A stretch of 34,456 nt of DNA, from contig JABMNT010000039.1 of NCBI GenBank assembly GCA_013203595.1, positions 1-34,456 of the forward strand, read 5' to 3'. Numbering within the stretch: position 1 is the first letter of the stretch; each line of letters opens with the position of its first letter. The DNA comes from Rhodospirillales bacterium. Its GTDB lineage: Bacteria > Pseudomonadota > Alphaproteobacteria > Rhodospirillales > Casp-alpha2. Under the pieces are notes generated by a model. That model was not told the DNA's origin, made no database searches, and was given only the letters and a program-made list of their open reading frames with translations. The translations under genes and the position numbers were made by a program. Of this stretch, positions 8,806 to 16,803 are shown piece by piece.

Positions 8806-9860
8806 TGGCGCGCATTCTGCTGGCCGATGACGGCATCGAATTTGACGGGCAGACGCCGGGACAGCGGCCGCTTGGCGGCGTTGAATCGTCGATCGTCAAT
8901 CTGACCCAGGAACTGGCAAAACGCGGTCACGAGGTCTTCGTTCGCAACAAATGCCGGGCACCGTTAACCTTCAAGGGGGTGCATTGGCATCCCATTGACG
9001 ACGGCCCCTGGCCCGGGGACATCGATTTGTACATTGCCAACCGGGGTGACAAGCTGATCAAACGCATGCCTGCCGCCCGGCGCAGCGTTTTCTGGATACA
9101 CAATCCGGCCGGCTATCTTTTGAAATGGCGGTATCTGTGGAAGTTGTGGCAGGTCAAGCCGGCGATCGTGTTTATTGGTGACTATCACGCGACAACCTAT
9201 CCGGCCTGGGCGCCGGGCGGCGAACGGATTGTCATCCCCTATGGCATGGCCGATGAATTTTGCCAGGCCCAGCCGCTGGCCAAGGTGCCACCACCGCGGG
9301 CGATTTTCACCTCCAATCCGCTGCGTTCGCTGGACTGGCTTATGCAGTTATGGGCAGAAGCCATTGAACCCCGGGTGCCGGGTGCGGAACTGCATTTGTT
9401 TACCGGTGCGGCAACCTATGGCGCCGTCGGCGATAAAAAGGCGGCGCTCATGGCACAGACCATCGAACGGGCGGAAGCCCTGGCCGGGCAGGGGGTGCGG
9501 GTCCGTGGCCCGGTTTCCAAGCCCACCTTAATCGAGGAATTTACCAGTGCGCGCTGCATGCTTTACCGGGGCGATATAAACGAAACCTTCTGTCTGGCGG
9601 TGGGTGAAGCGCAGGCGTCGGGGGTGCCCGCAGTGGTCACCCGGCTGGGATCGGTTGTTGAACGGGTCCGGGATTCGGAAACCGGATTTATTGCCAGTTC
9701 GGACCAGGAATTTGTCGATCACGCGGTTGAACTGCTGAGTAATGAAAGCCTGTGGCGGGCCCAGCACGAAGCCGCCCTGGCGCTGCAGAAAAACTGGCGC
9801 TGGCCGGATGCGGCGGCCCGCTTCGAGCAGTTGCTACCTGCCCCGGGGAAACGGTCATGA
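8805..9860 (+). CDS. Glycosyltransferase, GT4-like
   Basis: The protein has 351 residues and a GT-B fold. MARILLADDGIEFDGQTPG opens it, followed by GVESSIVNLTQELAKRGHEV, a typical GT4 acceptor-domain start with the Gly-rich loop. The C-terminal donor site reads MLYRGDINETFCLAVGEAQASGVPAV, the usual E-x7-E-type region (NETFCLAVGEA). The start ATG at 8805 shares its A with the TGA of the GT2 gene, and upstream residues in the longer frame are shadow sequence. It belongs to the surface-glycan operon. The sugar is unknown. The N-terminal half is unusually short on charged loops but shows no break. Confidence 0.88.
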   Translation: MARILLADDGIEFDGQTPGQRPLGGVESSIVNLTQELAKRGHEVFVRNKCRAPLTFKGVHWHPIDDGPWPGDIDLYIANRGDKLIKRMPAARRSVFWIHNPAGYLLKWRYLWKLWQVKPAIVFIGDYHATTYPAWAPGGERIVIPYGMADEFCQAQPLAKVPPPRAIFTSNPLRSLDWLMQLWAEAIEPRVPGAELHLFTGAATYGAVGDKKAALMAQTIERAEALAGQGVRVRGPVSKPTLIEEFTSARCMLYRGDINETFCLAVGEAQASGVPAVVTRLGSVVERVRDSETGFIASSDQEFVDHAVELLSNESLWRAQHEAALALQKNWRWPDAAARFEQLLPAPGKRS

Positions 9861-10912
9861 AAATCCTTCAGATTATGGCCGGGGCTGATGTCGGCGGTGC
9901 GGAACTGTTCTTTGAGCGCCTGTGTATGGCCCTGGCAAAACGCAATTCGGTCGAACAACAGGTGATTATCCGGCAAAACCCGAACCGCAGACAGCGGCTT
10001 GAAGCGGGCGGTGTGGCGCCCATCGAGCTCAAGTTCGGTGGCCGCCTGGACTGGCAGACACCGCGCGCCATCCGGCGTCAGATCAAGACCTTCAAGCCGG
10101 ACATCGTGCTGACCTGGATGAACCGGGCCACAGCCATGTGCCCGAAGCCGAAGAACGGGGAGTTCATCCATATCGCCCGGCTCGGCGGCTATTACGATCT
10201 GAAATATTACCAGGGCTGCGATCACCTGATCGGCAATACCAAAGACATCGCCGATTATCTGGTGAAGGAAGGCTGGCCTGCGGGCAAGGCCCACTATCTG
10301 CCGAATTTCGTCTCCGCCGAACAGGCGGCCCCGATCGGGCGACGCGGTCTCTATACCCCGGACGGGGCACCGCTGATTCTGGCGCTTGGCCGACTGCATG
10401 AAAACAAGGCGTTCGATATCCTGTTGCAGGCCATGGCGCGGGTACCTTCGGCCTATCTGTGGATCGCCGGCGAGGGGCCGCTGCTCCATGATCTGGATAA
10501 ACTGGCTGAAAAACTGGCGGTCAAACCACGGGTCCGGTTTTTGGGATGGCGCGACGATGCGGCGGCGCTTTTGCAGACGGCGGACCTGTTTGTCTGTCCG
10601 TCCCGCCATGAGCCGCTCGGCAATACGGTGATTGAAGCCTGGGCCCAGAATACCCCGGTTGTCGCCGCCGACAGCTTTGGTCCGGGAACCCTGATCACCC
10701 ATCTGCATTCCGGCGTGCTGGTGCCCATTGATGATCCGCCAACCATGGCCCGCGCCATCAAGAACGTCATTGAAGACCCGGTGCTCGCCGCGCGGATTGT
10801 CAAAAACGGCCGGGCCGAATATGAAGCCAGGTTTACCGAGGACATCGTTACCGGCCAGTATCTGGCATTTTTCCAGAAAGTCTTGGAACCATGTGCGGCA
10901 TCGCCGGTATAA
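9857..10912 (+). CDS. Glycosyltransferase family 4
   Basis: This 351-residue retaining GT-B glycosyltransferase starts with MKILQIMAGADVGGAELFFERL, a textbook GT4 acceptor-domain opening (GGAE). The central ILALGRLHENKAFDILLQAM begins the donor domain, and VCPSRHEPLGNTVIEAWAQ is the E-x7-E-containing nucleotide-sugar site. It overlaps the previous gene as ATGA and the following asnB-type gene by 22 bases. The whole set thus looks like one coupled surface polysaccharide or lipopolysaccharide core unit. Substrates are not identifiable from sequence. Confidence 0.92.
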   Translation: MKILQIMAGADVGGAELFFERLCMALAKRNSVEQQVIIRQNPNRRQRLEAGGVAPIELKFGGRLDWQTPRAIRRQIKTFKPDIVLTWMNRATAMCPKPKNGEFIHIARLGGYYDLKYYQGCDHLIGNTKDIADYLVKEGWPAGKAHYLPNFVSAEQAAPIGRRGLYTPDGAPLILALGRLHENKAFDILLQAMARVPSAYLWIAGEGPLLHDLDKLAEKLAVKPRVRFLGWRDDAAALLQTADLFVCPSRHEPLGNTVIEAWAQNTPVVAADSFGPGTLITHLHSGVLVPIDDPPTMARAIKNVIEDPVLAARIVKNGRAEYEARFTEDIVTGQYLAFFQKVLEPCAASPV

Positions 10913-12690
10913 TGACCCGCAACGGTTCGCTCCCGGCGGACCGTATTCTCGACAGCTTTGCCGAGGCGCTGGCGCATCGCGGCCCGGATGGTGCGGGCCG
11001 ATATGTTGAAGGCGATACGGCATTGCTGCAGACCAGGCTGGCGATCATCGATCTGGTGAGTGGTGACCAGCCGCTTTATGCCGATCAGGGTGAGGGTAAG
11101 GCGCCGCTGGCGCTGGTTGCCAACGGCGAAATTTTTAATTACCTGGAGCTCAAACAGCAACTGACCGGGGTTGATTATCAGACCCGGTCGGACTGCGAAC
11201 CGCCACTTTATCTGTACCAGAAATACGGTGTCGAATTTGCCGAACATCTGCGCGGCATGTATGCCATCGCCATCCATGACCCTGCGCACCAGCGCTTGAT
11301 CCTGAGCCGGGATCCGTTCGGTATCAAGCCTCTGTACTACGGCGCGACCCGCGACGGCTTTGTGTTCGCCTCGGAATTTCAGGCCTTCCAGAAAGCCGGG
11401 GTCTGCACCGCCCGCATCCGCCCCGAGGCCCGCGACAGTCTGCTGCAGATGCAGTTCACGTCGGGCGCGGAAACCCTGCTCGACGGGGTTTACCGGGTGC
11501 TGCCGGGGGAAACCCTGGTCATCGAAAACGCCGAAATCACCAGCCGGCTGCAGTTGGCCGCCCTGCCGCCCGGGGGCCCGGTGCCGGTGAGCGCCGCCGC
11601 CGCCCTTGCCGAGCTCGACGCGGTGCTGGCCGACAGCATTGAGGTTCACCAGCGATCGGATGTACCCTACGGCATGTTTTTGTCGGGCGGCATCGATTCG
11701 TCGGTGATCCTGACCATGATGGCGCGTCTCAACCCGGATCCGGTGCAGGCCTATACCATCGGTTTCAGCGGCACCGCGGTTGCCGACGAGCGTGCCCAGG
11801 CCCGTGCGGTGGCCCGGGCCTGTGGGGCCGAGCACCACGAAATTGACTTTGGCGAACAGGATTTCTGGGACAGTCTGCCGGCGGTTGTTGCGGCAATGGA
11901 TGACCCGGCCGCCGACTATGCGGTATTGCCGACCTATAAGCTGGCGGCGGAAGTGCACAAGGCGGGCCTGAAGGTTGTGCTGTCGGGCGAGGGCGGTGAC
12001 GAGTTGTTTGGCGGCTATGGGCGCTATCGCCGGGCCATGCGCCCGCGCCTGCTGGGCGGGCGGGCCATGCGCCGGACCGGCGCGCTCGATGGCCTCGGCT
12101 TGCTGCGCGAGACCTCGGCGCAATGGCGGGTCGCTTATGAGGCGGCGGCAAATGACATCCCGGTTGACTATTCACGCCTGCAAAAGGCCCAGGCCCATGA
12201 CTGCGCCGACTGGCTGCCCCATAACCTGCTGGGCAAGCTTGACCGCTGTCTGATGGCGCACGGGGTCGAAGGGCGGGTGCCGTTTCTCGATTCGAAGGTC
12301 GCCGGTTTTGCCTTTACCCTGCCAGATACGCTGAAAATCCGGGGCGGGCGCGGCAAATGGTTGCTCAGGAAATGGCTGGACCAGCATCTGCCCGTGGCCG
12401 GGGCGTTCAGTAAAAAACGCGGGTTCACGGTGCCTGTTGGCGAATGGATATCGCAAAAAGCCTCCACCCTGGGGCCGCTGGTGGCCGGCCAGCCGGGTAT
12501 CGCCGAAGCCTGCCACCCGGACGCGGTCCGCAGCCTGTTTGCCGGCCTTGCCGGTGGCCCTGATAAAAAGCGCGGCCAGGCCGCCTGGTATCTGCTTTAT
12601 TACGCGCTCTGGCATAACCATCATATGCAGGGCTGCAGCGTTCCCGGTGGTGTTTTTGAAAATCTAGAAGCGAGCAGAGGCAATGACTGA
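10891..12690 (+). CDS. asnB: Glutamine-hydrolysing asparagine synthase-type amidotransferase
   Basis: The 599-residue enzyme has an N-terminal class II glutamine amidotransferase domain beginning MCGIAGIM (nucleophile Cys2) with [19 protein letters not shown] and [14 protein letters not shown]-terminal ATP-pyrophosphatase synthase domain carries the PP-loop [11 protein letters not shown] and the [15 protein letters not shown] motif. Classical AsnB amidates aspartate; relatives inside glycan clusters amidate sugar carboxyls or act on unknown acceptors. Overlap with a GT4 gene upstream (22 bases) and the glycosyltransferase operon context make glycan modification at least as likely as asparagine synthesis. 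The symbol reflects family, not proven substrate. The product is longer than E. coli AsnB (about 554), the extra length lying mainly in the C-terminal domain. Confidence 0.92.
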   Translation: MCGIAGIMTRNGSLPADRILDSFAEALAHRGPDGAGRYVEGDTALLQTRLAIIDLVSGDQPLYADQGEGKAPLALVANGEIFNYLELKQQLTGVDYQTRSDCEPPLYLYQKYGVEFAEHLRGMYAIAIHDPAHQRLILSRDPFGIKPLYYGATRDGFVFASEFQAFQKAGVCTARIRPEARDSLLQMQFTSGAETLLDGVYRVLPGETLVIENAEITSRLQLAALPPGGPVPVSAAAALAELDAVLADSIEVHQRSDVPYGMFLSGGIDSSVILTMMARLNPDPVQAYTIGFSGTAVADERAQARAVARACGAEHHEIDFGEQDFWDSLPAVVAAMDDPAADYAVLPTYKLAAEVHKAGLKVVLSGEGGDELFGGYGRYRRAMRPRLLGGRAMRRTGALDGLGLLRETSAQWRVAYEAAANDIPVDYSRLQKAQAHDCADWLPHNLLGKLDRCLMAHGVEGRVPFLDSKVAGFAFTLPDTLKIRGGRGKWLLRKWLDQHLPVAGAFSKKRGFTVPVGEWISQKASTLGPLVAGQPGIAEACHPDAVRSLFAGLAGGPDKKRGQAAWYLLYYALWHNHHMQGCSVPGGVFENLEASRGND

Positions 12691-13750
12691 TATGGACCAA
12701 CTGACACTGCGCAAACCCGATGACTGGCACCTGCACCTGCGCGATGGCGCCATGCTGGATGCCGTGGTGCCGTGGACGGCCCGCCAGTTCGGGCGGGCCA
12801 TCGTCATGCCAAATCTGCTGCCGCCGGTGACAACGGTTGCCCAGGCGCTGGCCTATAAGGCGCGCATTCTGGCGGCAGTTCCTGGAGGCCTCGAATTCAC
12901 GCCCTTGATGACCGCCTATCTGACCGACGGTACCGATGCCGATGAACTGGCGCGGGGATTCGAAGACGGGGTGTTTGCTGCCGTTAAACTCTATCCGGCA
13001 GGGGCCACTACCAACTCGGCTTCGGGTCTTACTGATATTTCGAAAGCCACGGCTGTGCTCGAGCGCATGCAGAAGATCGGCATGCCGTTGCTGGTCCATG
13101 GCGAGGTGACCGACCCAGCGGTCGATATCTTTGACCGCGAAGCCGTGTTCATTGAGCGGGTGATGATCCCGCTGCGCAAGGACTTTCCCGAGCTGAAAGT
13201 GGTGTTCGAACATGTGACCACCCGTCAGGCCGTCGATTATGTGAGCGCTGCCGATGCCCATACGGCGGCAACTATCACCGTCCATCATCTGATGATCAAC
13301 CGCAACGCCATCTTCCAGGGCGGCATCCGGCCGCATATGTATTGCCTGCCCATCGCCAAGCGCGAGGAACACCGCCAGGCGCTGCGCCAGGCCGCCACCT
13401 CGGGCAAACCGAATTTCTTTCTGGGCACGGACTCAGCACCGCACCCGCGCCACACCAAGGAAACCGGGTGCGGCTGTGCCGGCCTGTTTACCGCCGTTGC
13501 CGCCATCGAGCTCTATGCTCAGGTGTTTGACGAAGAGGGGGCATTGGCAAACCTCGAAGCCTTCGCCTCGCTCAATGGCCCGGCCTTTTACGGACTTGCG
13601 CCAAATAGCCAAACCCTGACCCTGGCGCGGATGGCGCAAACGGTGCCGGCGCATGTGGATTTGCCCGGCGGCGAGGCGATCGTCAACTTCAAAGGCGGCG
13701 AACAGATCCCCTGGTCGATTAGCGGTGCGGCTGCGGTGCCAGCCGATTGA
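12683..13750 (+). CDS. pyrC: Dihydroorotase (type II, PyrC)
   Basis: PyrC cyclises N-carbamoyl-aspartate to dihydroorotate in pyrimidine synthesis. The 355-residue length fits the E. coli-type enzyme. Metal ligands are visible: His16 and His18 in [10 protein letters not shown], the carboxylated Lys102 in [13 protein letters not shown], His139 in LLVHGE, His177 in VFEHVTT and Asp250 in [11 protein letters not shown]. The start overlaps the 3' end of the asnB-type gene by 8 bases with AGAGG just upstream, so this housekeeping gene is apparently translated from the glycan operon message. That link could be incidental, or could reflect a shared need for glutamine/aspartate-derived nitrogen. Confidence 0.96.
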   Translation: MTDMDQLTLRKPDDWHLHLRDGAMLDAVVPWTARQFGRAIVMPNLLPPVTTVAQALAYKARILAAVPGGLEFTPLMTAYLTDGTDADELARGFEDGVFAAVKLYPAGATTNSASGLTDISKATAVLERMQKIGMPLLVHGEVTDPAVDIFDREAVFIERVMIPLRKDFPELKVVFEHVTTRQAVDYVSAADAHTAATITVHHLMINRNAIFQGGIRPHMYCLPIAKREEHRQALRQAATSGKPNFFLGTDSAPHPRHTKETGCGCAGLFTAVAAIELYAQVFDEEGALANLEAFASLNGPAFYGLAPNSQTLTLARMAQTVPAHVDLPGGEAIVNFKGGEQIPWSISGAAAVPAD

Positions 13751-13807
13751 CCTTCCCGCTCCGCCACCTATAAATAACGAACCCGATATATCAGCAAAAA
13801 GGCGAAC

Positions 13808-14818
13808 ATGATGGCTCAATCCGACACCTTTACAGCCCTGCTTCTCGAGCAGGATGCGGAGCGCAAGGTTACCCATTCGATTCAGACCCTGTCGAATGAC
13901 CGGTTGCCGGATGGCGATGTGACCATTGCCGTCAAATATTCGACGCTGAACTACAAGGACGGCATGATCATTCAGGGGCTGGGCCGATTGGTGCGCGATT
14001 ATCCGCATGTGCCGGGCATTGATTTTTGCGGCGTTGTCGAGGAATCGGCATCTCCGGACTACAAAGCCGGCGATCAGGTAATTCTGACCGGCTGGCGGGT
14101 CGGCGAAATCCACTGGGGTGGCTTTGCCACCCGGGCCCGGGTCAAAGCCGAATGGCTGGTGCCCTTGCCCCGTGGCCTGACGCTCGCCCAATCCATGGCC
14201 ATCGGCACTGCCGGGCTGACCGCCATGCTGGCGATCATGCGGATCGAGGAGAACGGCCTGACCCCGGACAAAAACGGCGAGGTGCTGGTCACCGGTGCGG
14301 CCGGTGGCGTCGGCTCGATCGCGGTCAGTATTCTGGCGAACCTGGGCTATGATGTGGCGGCCGGCACCGGCCGGGCTGAACAGCACGGCTATCTGCAGGG
14401 CCTGGGTGCGAAAACCATTGTTAGCCGCGATGAACTGGCCGAAGCCCCGCGCGGGCCCTTGGGCAGCGAACGCTGGCTCGCCTGCGTCGATAATGTGGGC
14501 GGTGAAGGGCTTGGTAATCTTTTGCTGTCCATCGCCTACTGGGGCACCGTGGCCTCGGTCGGCAATGCGGCTGGTATTGCCTTTTCATCGAACGTATTGC
14601 CGTTTCTGCTGCGTGGCATCAATTTGTGCGGCATCGATTCCAACACCTGCCCGAAACAGCGGCGGCTGATCGCCTGGGAACGCCTCGCCCGCGAACTGCC
14701 GCTCGATAAACTGGCGGAAATGAGCCACATGGCACCTCTTGCCCAGTTGCCGGAACTGGCCGGTCAGATTTTGCAGGGCCAGATCCGCGGCCGCACGGTG
14801 ATTGACGTCAACGGCTAG
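13808..14818 (+). CDS. acuI: Acrylyl-CoA reductase-type MDR oxidoreductase (AcuI/YhdH)
   Basis: This is a medium-chain dehydrogenase/reductase of 336 residues without the catalytic zinc site. Family signatures include STLNYKDGMIIQGLGRLVRDYPHVPGIDFCGVV (split here as positions about 13939-14037), GWRVGEIHWGGFA, and the NADPH loop VTGAAGGVGSIAV. GIDSNTCPKQRR near the C-terminus is characteristic of the YhdH/AcuI subfamily. AcuI reduces acryloyl-CoA to propionyl-CoA with NADPH and protects against acrylate, including that from DMSP breakdown. No other DMSP genes are in the window, so a general detoxification role is equally possible. It lies 57 bases after pyrC. The frame also allows a start one codon later (MAQSD). 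A hairpin at 14842-14886 follows. Confidence 0.9.
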   Translation: MMAQSDTFTALLLEQDAERKVTHSIQTLSNDRLPDGDVTIAVKYSTLNYKDGMIIQGLGRLVRDYPHVPGIDFCGVVEESASPDYKAGDQVILTGWRVGEIHWGGFATRARVKAEWLVPLPRGLTLAQSMAIGTAGLTAMLAIMRIEENGLTPDKNGEVLVTGAAGGVGSIAVSILANLGYDVAAGTGRAEQHGYLQGLGAKTIVSRDELAEAPRGPLGSERWLACVDNVGGEGLGNLLLSIAYWGTVASVGNAAGIAFSSNVLPFLLRGINLCGIDSNTCPKQRRLIAWERLARELPLDKLAEMSHMAPLAQLPELAGQILQGQIRGRTVIDVNG

Positions 14819-14841
14819 CCAAGGCGCGTCTTAAGTCATTG

Positions 14842-14886
14842 AAAACAATGCCGCTCGGGGAAACCGGGGCGGCATTGTCGGTTTTG
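14842..14886 (+). terminator. Probable intrinsic terminator after acuI-like gene
   Basis: CAATGCCGC (14846-14854) and GCGGCATTG (14869-14877) are perfectly complementary 9-base arms around a 14-base loop, 27 bases after the stop at 14818. An A-run precedes the hairpin and TCGGTTTT follows, so the T-tract is displaced by a few bases. Strength is uncertain. Confidence 0.55.
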
Positions 14887-14953
14887 GCACGGAATCTGCG
14901 TTTGTTTCACCGGGATGCGACAGCTGTCGCCTTGGTAACGGTGGAGATGACGA

Positions 14954-15460
14954 ATGTTGAAGATATTTGTGGCCGGTCTGGGAATTTTGAGCCTGGCGGC
15001 CTGTGCCCAGAAATCGGCCTATGAAGCGGCGGTGGAAGATCTGGAGCCGCGCTATTGCTATCAGTCGCTGGCCGGGGTGACCTGTTATGAGACACCCTAT
15101 CACCGCGATGAAAAACGCCTGGTCAATTATTTCGGTCCGGCCCCGAAACGCTATGATAAACCGGCAGTCCCGCCAAAGCCCGTCTATGACGCCCCGGAGG
15201 CCGTGAATTACTGGGTCAAGGACCCGGAGCCGATCCCCACACCGGCCGCCACTGGCGATCTCGCTGATCGTCCCTGGCTGACCAAAAAACACGCTGTGGA
15301 AGCCACCCCCTCGGCCGACCCTGTGAGCTATCGGGTGCGCCGCGACGGGGCCACCTACATCATCAAGGAGGTTCCCGCCGCCGCGCCCGAGGAGCCTGAA
15401 CGCGATACCCAGGCCGACCCGGAAAAGCTCGACCAGACAGCAGATTCCGGCACCTTCTGA
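14954..15460 (+). CDS. Hypothetical lipoprotein
   Basis: I do not recognise the family. The 168-residue protein begins MLKIFVAGLGILSLAAC, a short signal peptide with a lipobox (LAAC, Cys17), so it is probably lipidated and anchored to a membrane. The mature part starts AQKSAYEAAVEDLEPRYCYQSLAGVTCYETPYHRDEK (positions about 15004-15114), which contains two Cys residues that could pair. It then becomes Pro-rich and acidic, with a low-complexity tail (AAAPEEPERDTQADPEKL) typical of a flexible periplasmic region. The ATG at 14954 has GGAG 7 bases upstream. It stands alone between an acuI terminator and a tRNA gene. Similar short lipoproteins with a YCYxSLxGVxCY-like segment are expected in other alphaproteobacteria, but I cannot check. 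Confidence 0.75.
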   Translation: MLKIFVAGLGILSLAACAQKSAYEAAVEDLEPRYCYQSLAGVTCYETPYHRDEKRLVNYFGPAPKRYDKPAVPPKPVYDAPEAVNYWVKDPEPIPTPAATGDLADRPWLTKKHAVEATPSADPVSYRVRRDGATYIIKEVPAAAPEEPERDTQADPEKLDQTADSGTF

Positions 15461-15499
15461 GATTAATCGTCCGCTAGCCGCAACGCCGGTGAATGCCGC

Positions 15500-15529
15500 T
15501 TGACAGGTCATGGTCTTTGGCCTTAATAC
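15500..15529 (+). promoter_or_regulatory. Likely sigma-70-type promoter of tRNA-Met
   Basis: TTGACA at 15500-15505 is an exact -35 consensus. It is followed after 17-18 bases by TTAATAC (15523-15529), a weak -10. The tRNA begins 34 bases later, a normal distance for a processed tRNA precursor. No coding sequence explains this stretch. Confidence 0.5.
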
Positions 15530-15562
15530 CCCCCTGTCTCGCGGTTCCGGCTGCGACACGAT

Positions 15563-15639
15563 GGCTGGGTAGCTCAGCTGGTTAGAGCGCGGCACTCATA
15601 ATGCCGAGGTCGGCAGTTCAAGTCTGCCTCCAGCTACCA
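15563..15639 (+). tRNA. tRNA-Met (anticodon CAT, elongator type)
   Basis: This 77-base cloverleaf includes an encoded CCA end. The acceptor stem GGCTGGG pairs with TCCAGCT (with G-T pairs at positions 1 and 7). The D arm is AGCTCAGCTGGTTAGAGC, the anticodon arm loops out CTCATAA with CAT as anticodon, and the T arm is GGCAG-TTCAAGT-CTGCC. The GGCxxxGTAGCTCAGxTGGTTAGAGC body and CTCATAATGCCG arm resemble elongator tRNA-Met rather than initiator (no GGG/CCC anticodon-stem pairs and the acceptor starts G-T). A lysidine-modified tRNA-Ile2 also has CAT, and the distinction is from overall resemblance only. Confidence 0.93.
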
Positions 15640-15647
15640 TTTTATAG

Positions 15648-15681
15648 AAAAGGCTTACAGTTTCGACTGTAAGCCTTTTTT
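15648..15681 (+). terminator. Strong intrinsic terminator after tRNA-Met
   Basis: A 14-base perfect stem (15648-15661 with 15666-15679) has a stable TTCG tetraloop and ends in a T-run (15676-15681). It starts 9 bases after the tRNA CCA end and so closes a monocistronic tRNA transcript. Confidence 0.93.
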
Positions 15682-15705
15682 GGTTGGGAACAGGATATCG
15701 GTTCA

Positions 15706-15843
15706 TGCAAATCACCGGAAGATTGGGCGCTTGCGTTGGCGATTGCCAAATCCCTGATTGAGATGCATGGCAAGCTTGAACCGGTTAACAAAGCTGCGGC
15801 AGCCACACCTGTCCGCTTGCCGTTAACAAACCCTGTTTCCTGA
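15706..15843 (+). pseudogene. Remnant of a sensor histidine kinase C-terminus
   Basis: The 448-base stretch between the lipoprotein gene and the SDR gene start has no intact protein gene. Within it, the frame from about 15724 reads ALALAIAKSLIEMHGKLE and continues through PVRLPLTNPVS to a TGA at 15841. This matches the G2-box and last helix of HATPase domains (consensus GLGLAIxKSLIEMHGGxLE then TxVxxxLP) but lacks one Gly of HGG and has a decayed middle. Just upstream, in another frame, ACCGGAAGATTGGGC reads TGRLG, suggesting a frameshift inside the TGLGLAIAK motif. No upstream kinase domains, start codon or ribosome site remain. I read it as a vestige of a deleted histidine kinase gene. Confidence 0.6.
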
Positions 15844-15909
15844 CATTGATTTTCACGCTATCTGTTGTTTGCGCGTAGCTGTATCGCGATAAAACCGGGG
15901 GTGTGCCGC

Positions 15910-16659
15910 ATGACCTTTAAAAATAAATACGCCTTCGTCGCCGGGGCCGGGGGCGGTATGGGGCTGGCGATTGCCAATGCCCTGATCGGGCAAGGCTGTC
16001 GGGTTGGCATGGCCGATCTGAAAGAGCAACCTGCAGATATCGGCGGCGGGCCGGGCGACCATGTTTATTTCAAAGGCGATCTGTCGGACCAGACCTTTGT
16101 CGCGCGCGCGGTCAATGGCACAGCTGAGGCCTTCGGCGGGCTTGATTATCTGGTCAATACAGCAGGTGTGTTGTGGCTTGATCGCGATAAATCAGTGACT
16201 GTCATGGACATGGACGTCTGGGATCGGGTGATGGCGATCAATCTTAAATCCTTTGCCCTGACTGCGCGTTATGCGGTCGCACATATGAAGGCCGGTGGCG
16301 GTGGGGCGATGGTGCACTTTTCCTCTATCGATGCGACCGGTGGCGATGTGCCCGCTCAGGATGCCTATGGGGCGTCGAAGGCCGCGGTCATCCGTCTCGC
16401 CAAATCCCTCGCTATCCAGCTTGCCGGTGATGGTATACGTTCCAATGTGATCCTGCCGGGACCAACGATGTCGCCCATGCAGGAACGCTGGCAGGATGAC
16501 ACTAACGCGCAGGCGCGGGTCGCCGGGTTCGTGCCGCTTGGGCGTCTGGGCAGCGTCGACGACATGGCCGATGCCTGCCTGTTCCTGCTGTCCGATCAGG
16601 CACGTTATATAACCGGGGTCGCGCTTCCGGTCGATGGTGGAATAACCGCCCGGGTCTGA
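15910..16659 (+). CDS. SDR family NAD(P)-dependent oxidoreductase
   Basis: This is a classical short-chain dehydrogenase/reductase of 249 residues. The cofactor loop reads VAGAGGGMGLAIANAL (a variant of TGxxxGxG, with Ala in the first position). LVNTAGVL corresponds to NNAG with Thr in the third position. The catalytic Ser is in MVHFSSIDATGG and YxxxK in DAYGASKAAV, and the tail has RLGSVDDMADACLFLLSDQARYITG and LPVDGG. I start at ATG 15910, since extension to 15865 needs TTG and gives non-family residues. The substrate is unknown. It stands between a kinase remnant and the GT41 gene with no clear operon partner. Confidence 0.93.
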   Translation: MTFKNKYAFVAGAGGGMGLAIANALIGQGCRVGMADLKEQPADIGGGPGDHVYFKGDLSDQTFVARAVNGTAEAFGGLDYLVNTAGVLWLDRDKSVTVMDMDVWDRVMAINLKSFALTARYAVAHMKAGGGGAMVHFSSIDATGGDVPAQDAYGASKAAVIRLAKSLAIQLAGDGIRSNVILPGPTMSPMQERWQDDTNAQARVAGFVPLGRLGSVDDMADACLFLLSDQARYITGVALPVDGGITARV

Positions 16660-16803
16660 TAAGCTCTGGAAAACCCGCACCGGGCATTTAGAGTTTCTTG
16701 AGAAAGTTGCTTTACGGTCGGCACTGGTTACAGTTCATCAGGGACACAGACACTGGCAAAATCCCCGCGCAGGCAGAAAATCAACGTCGGTCAGGCCGTT
16801 CAG

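Noticed and set aside
9719-12123. Long minus-strand open frames (434 and 556 codons) opposite the GT4 and asnB genes
   Set aside because: They are antisense to well-supported coding frames with catalytic motifs, and their translations are low-complexity Arg/Gly/His-rich without family features.
15784-15830. Direct repeat GTTAACAAA (15784 and 15822) as an attachment site
   Set aside because: It is only 9 bases, unrelated to the tRNA 3' end, and both copies fall inside the kinase remnant frame; no integrase is present.
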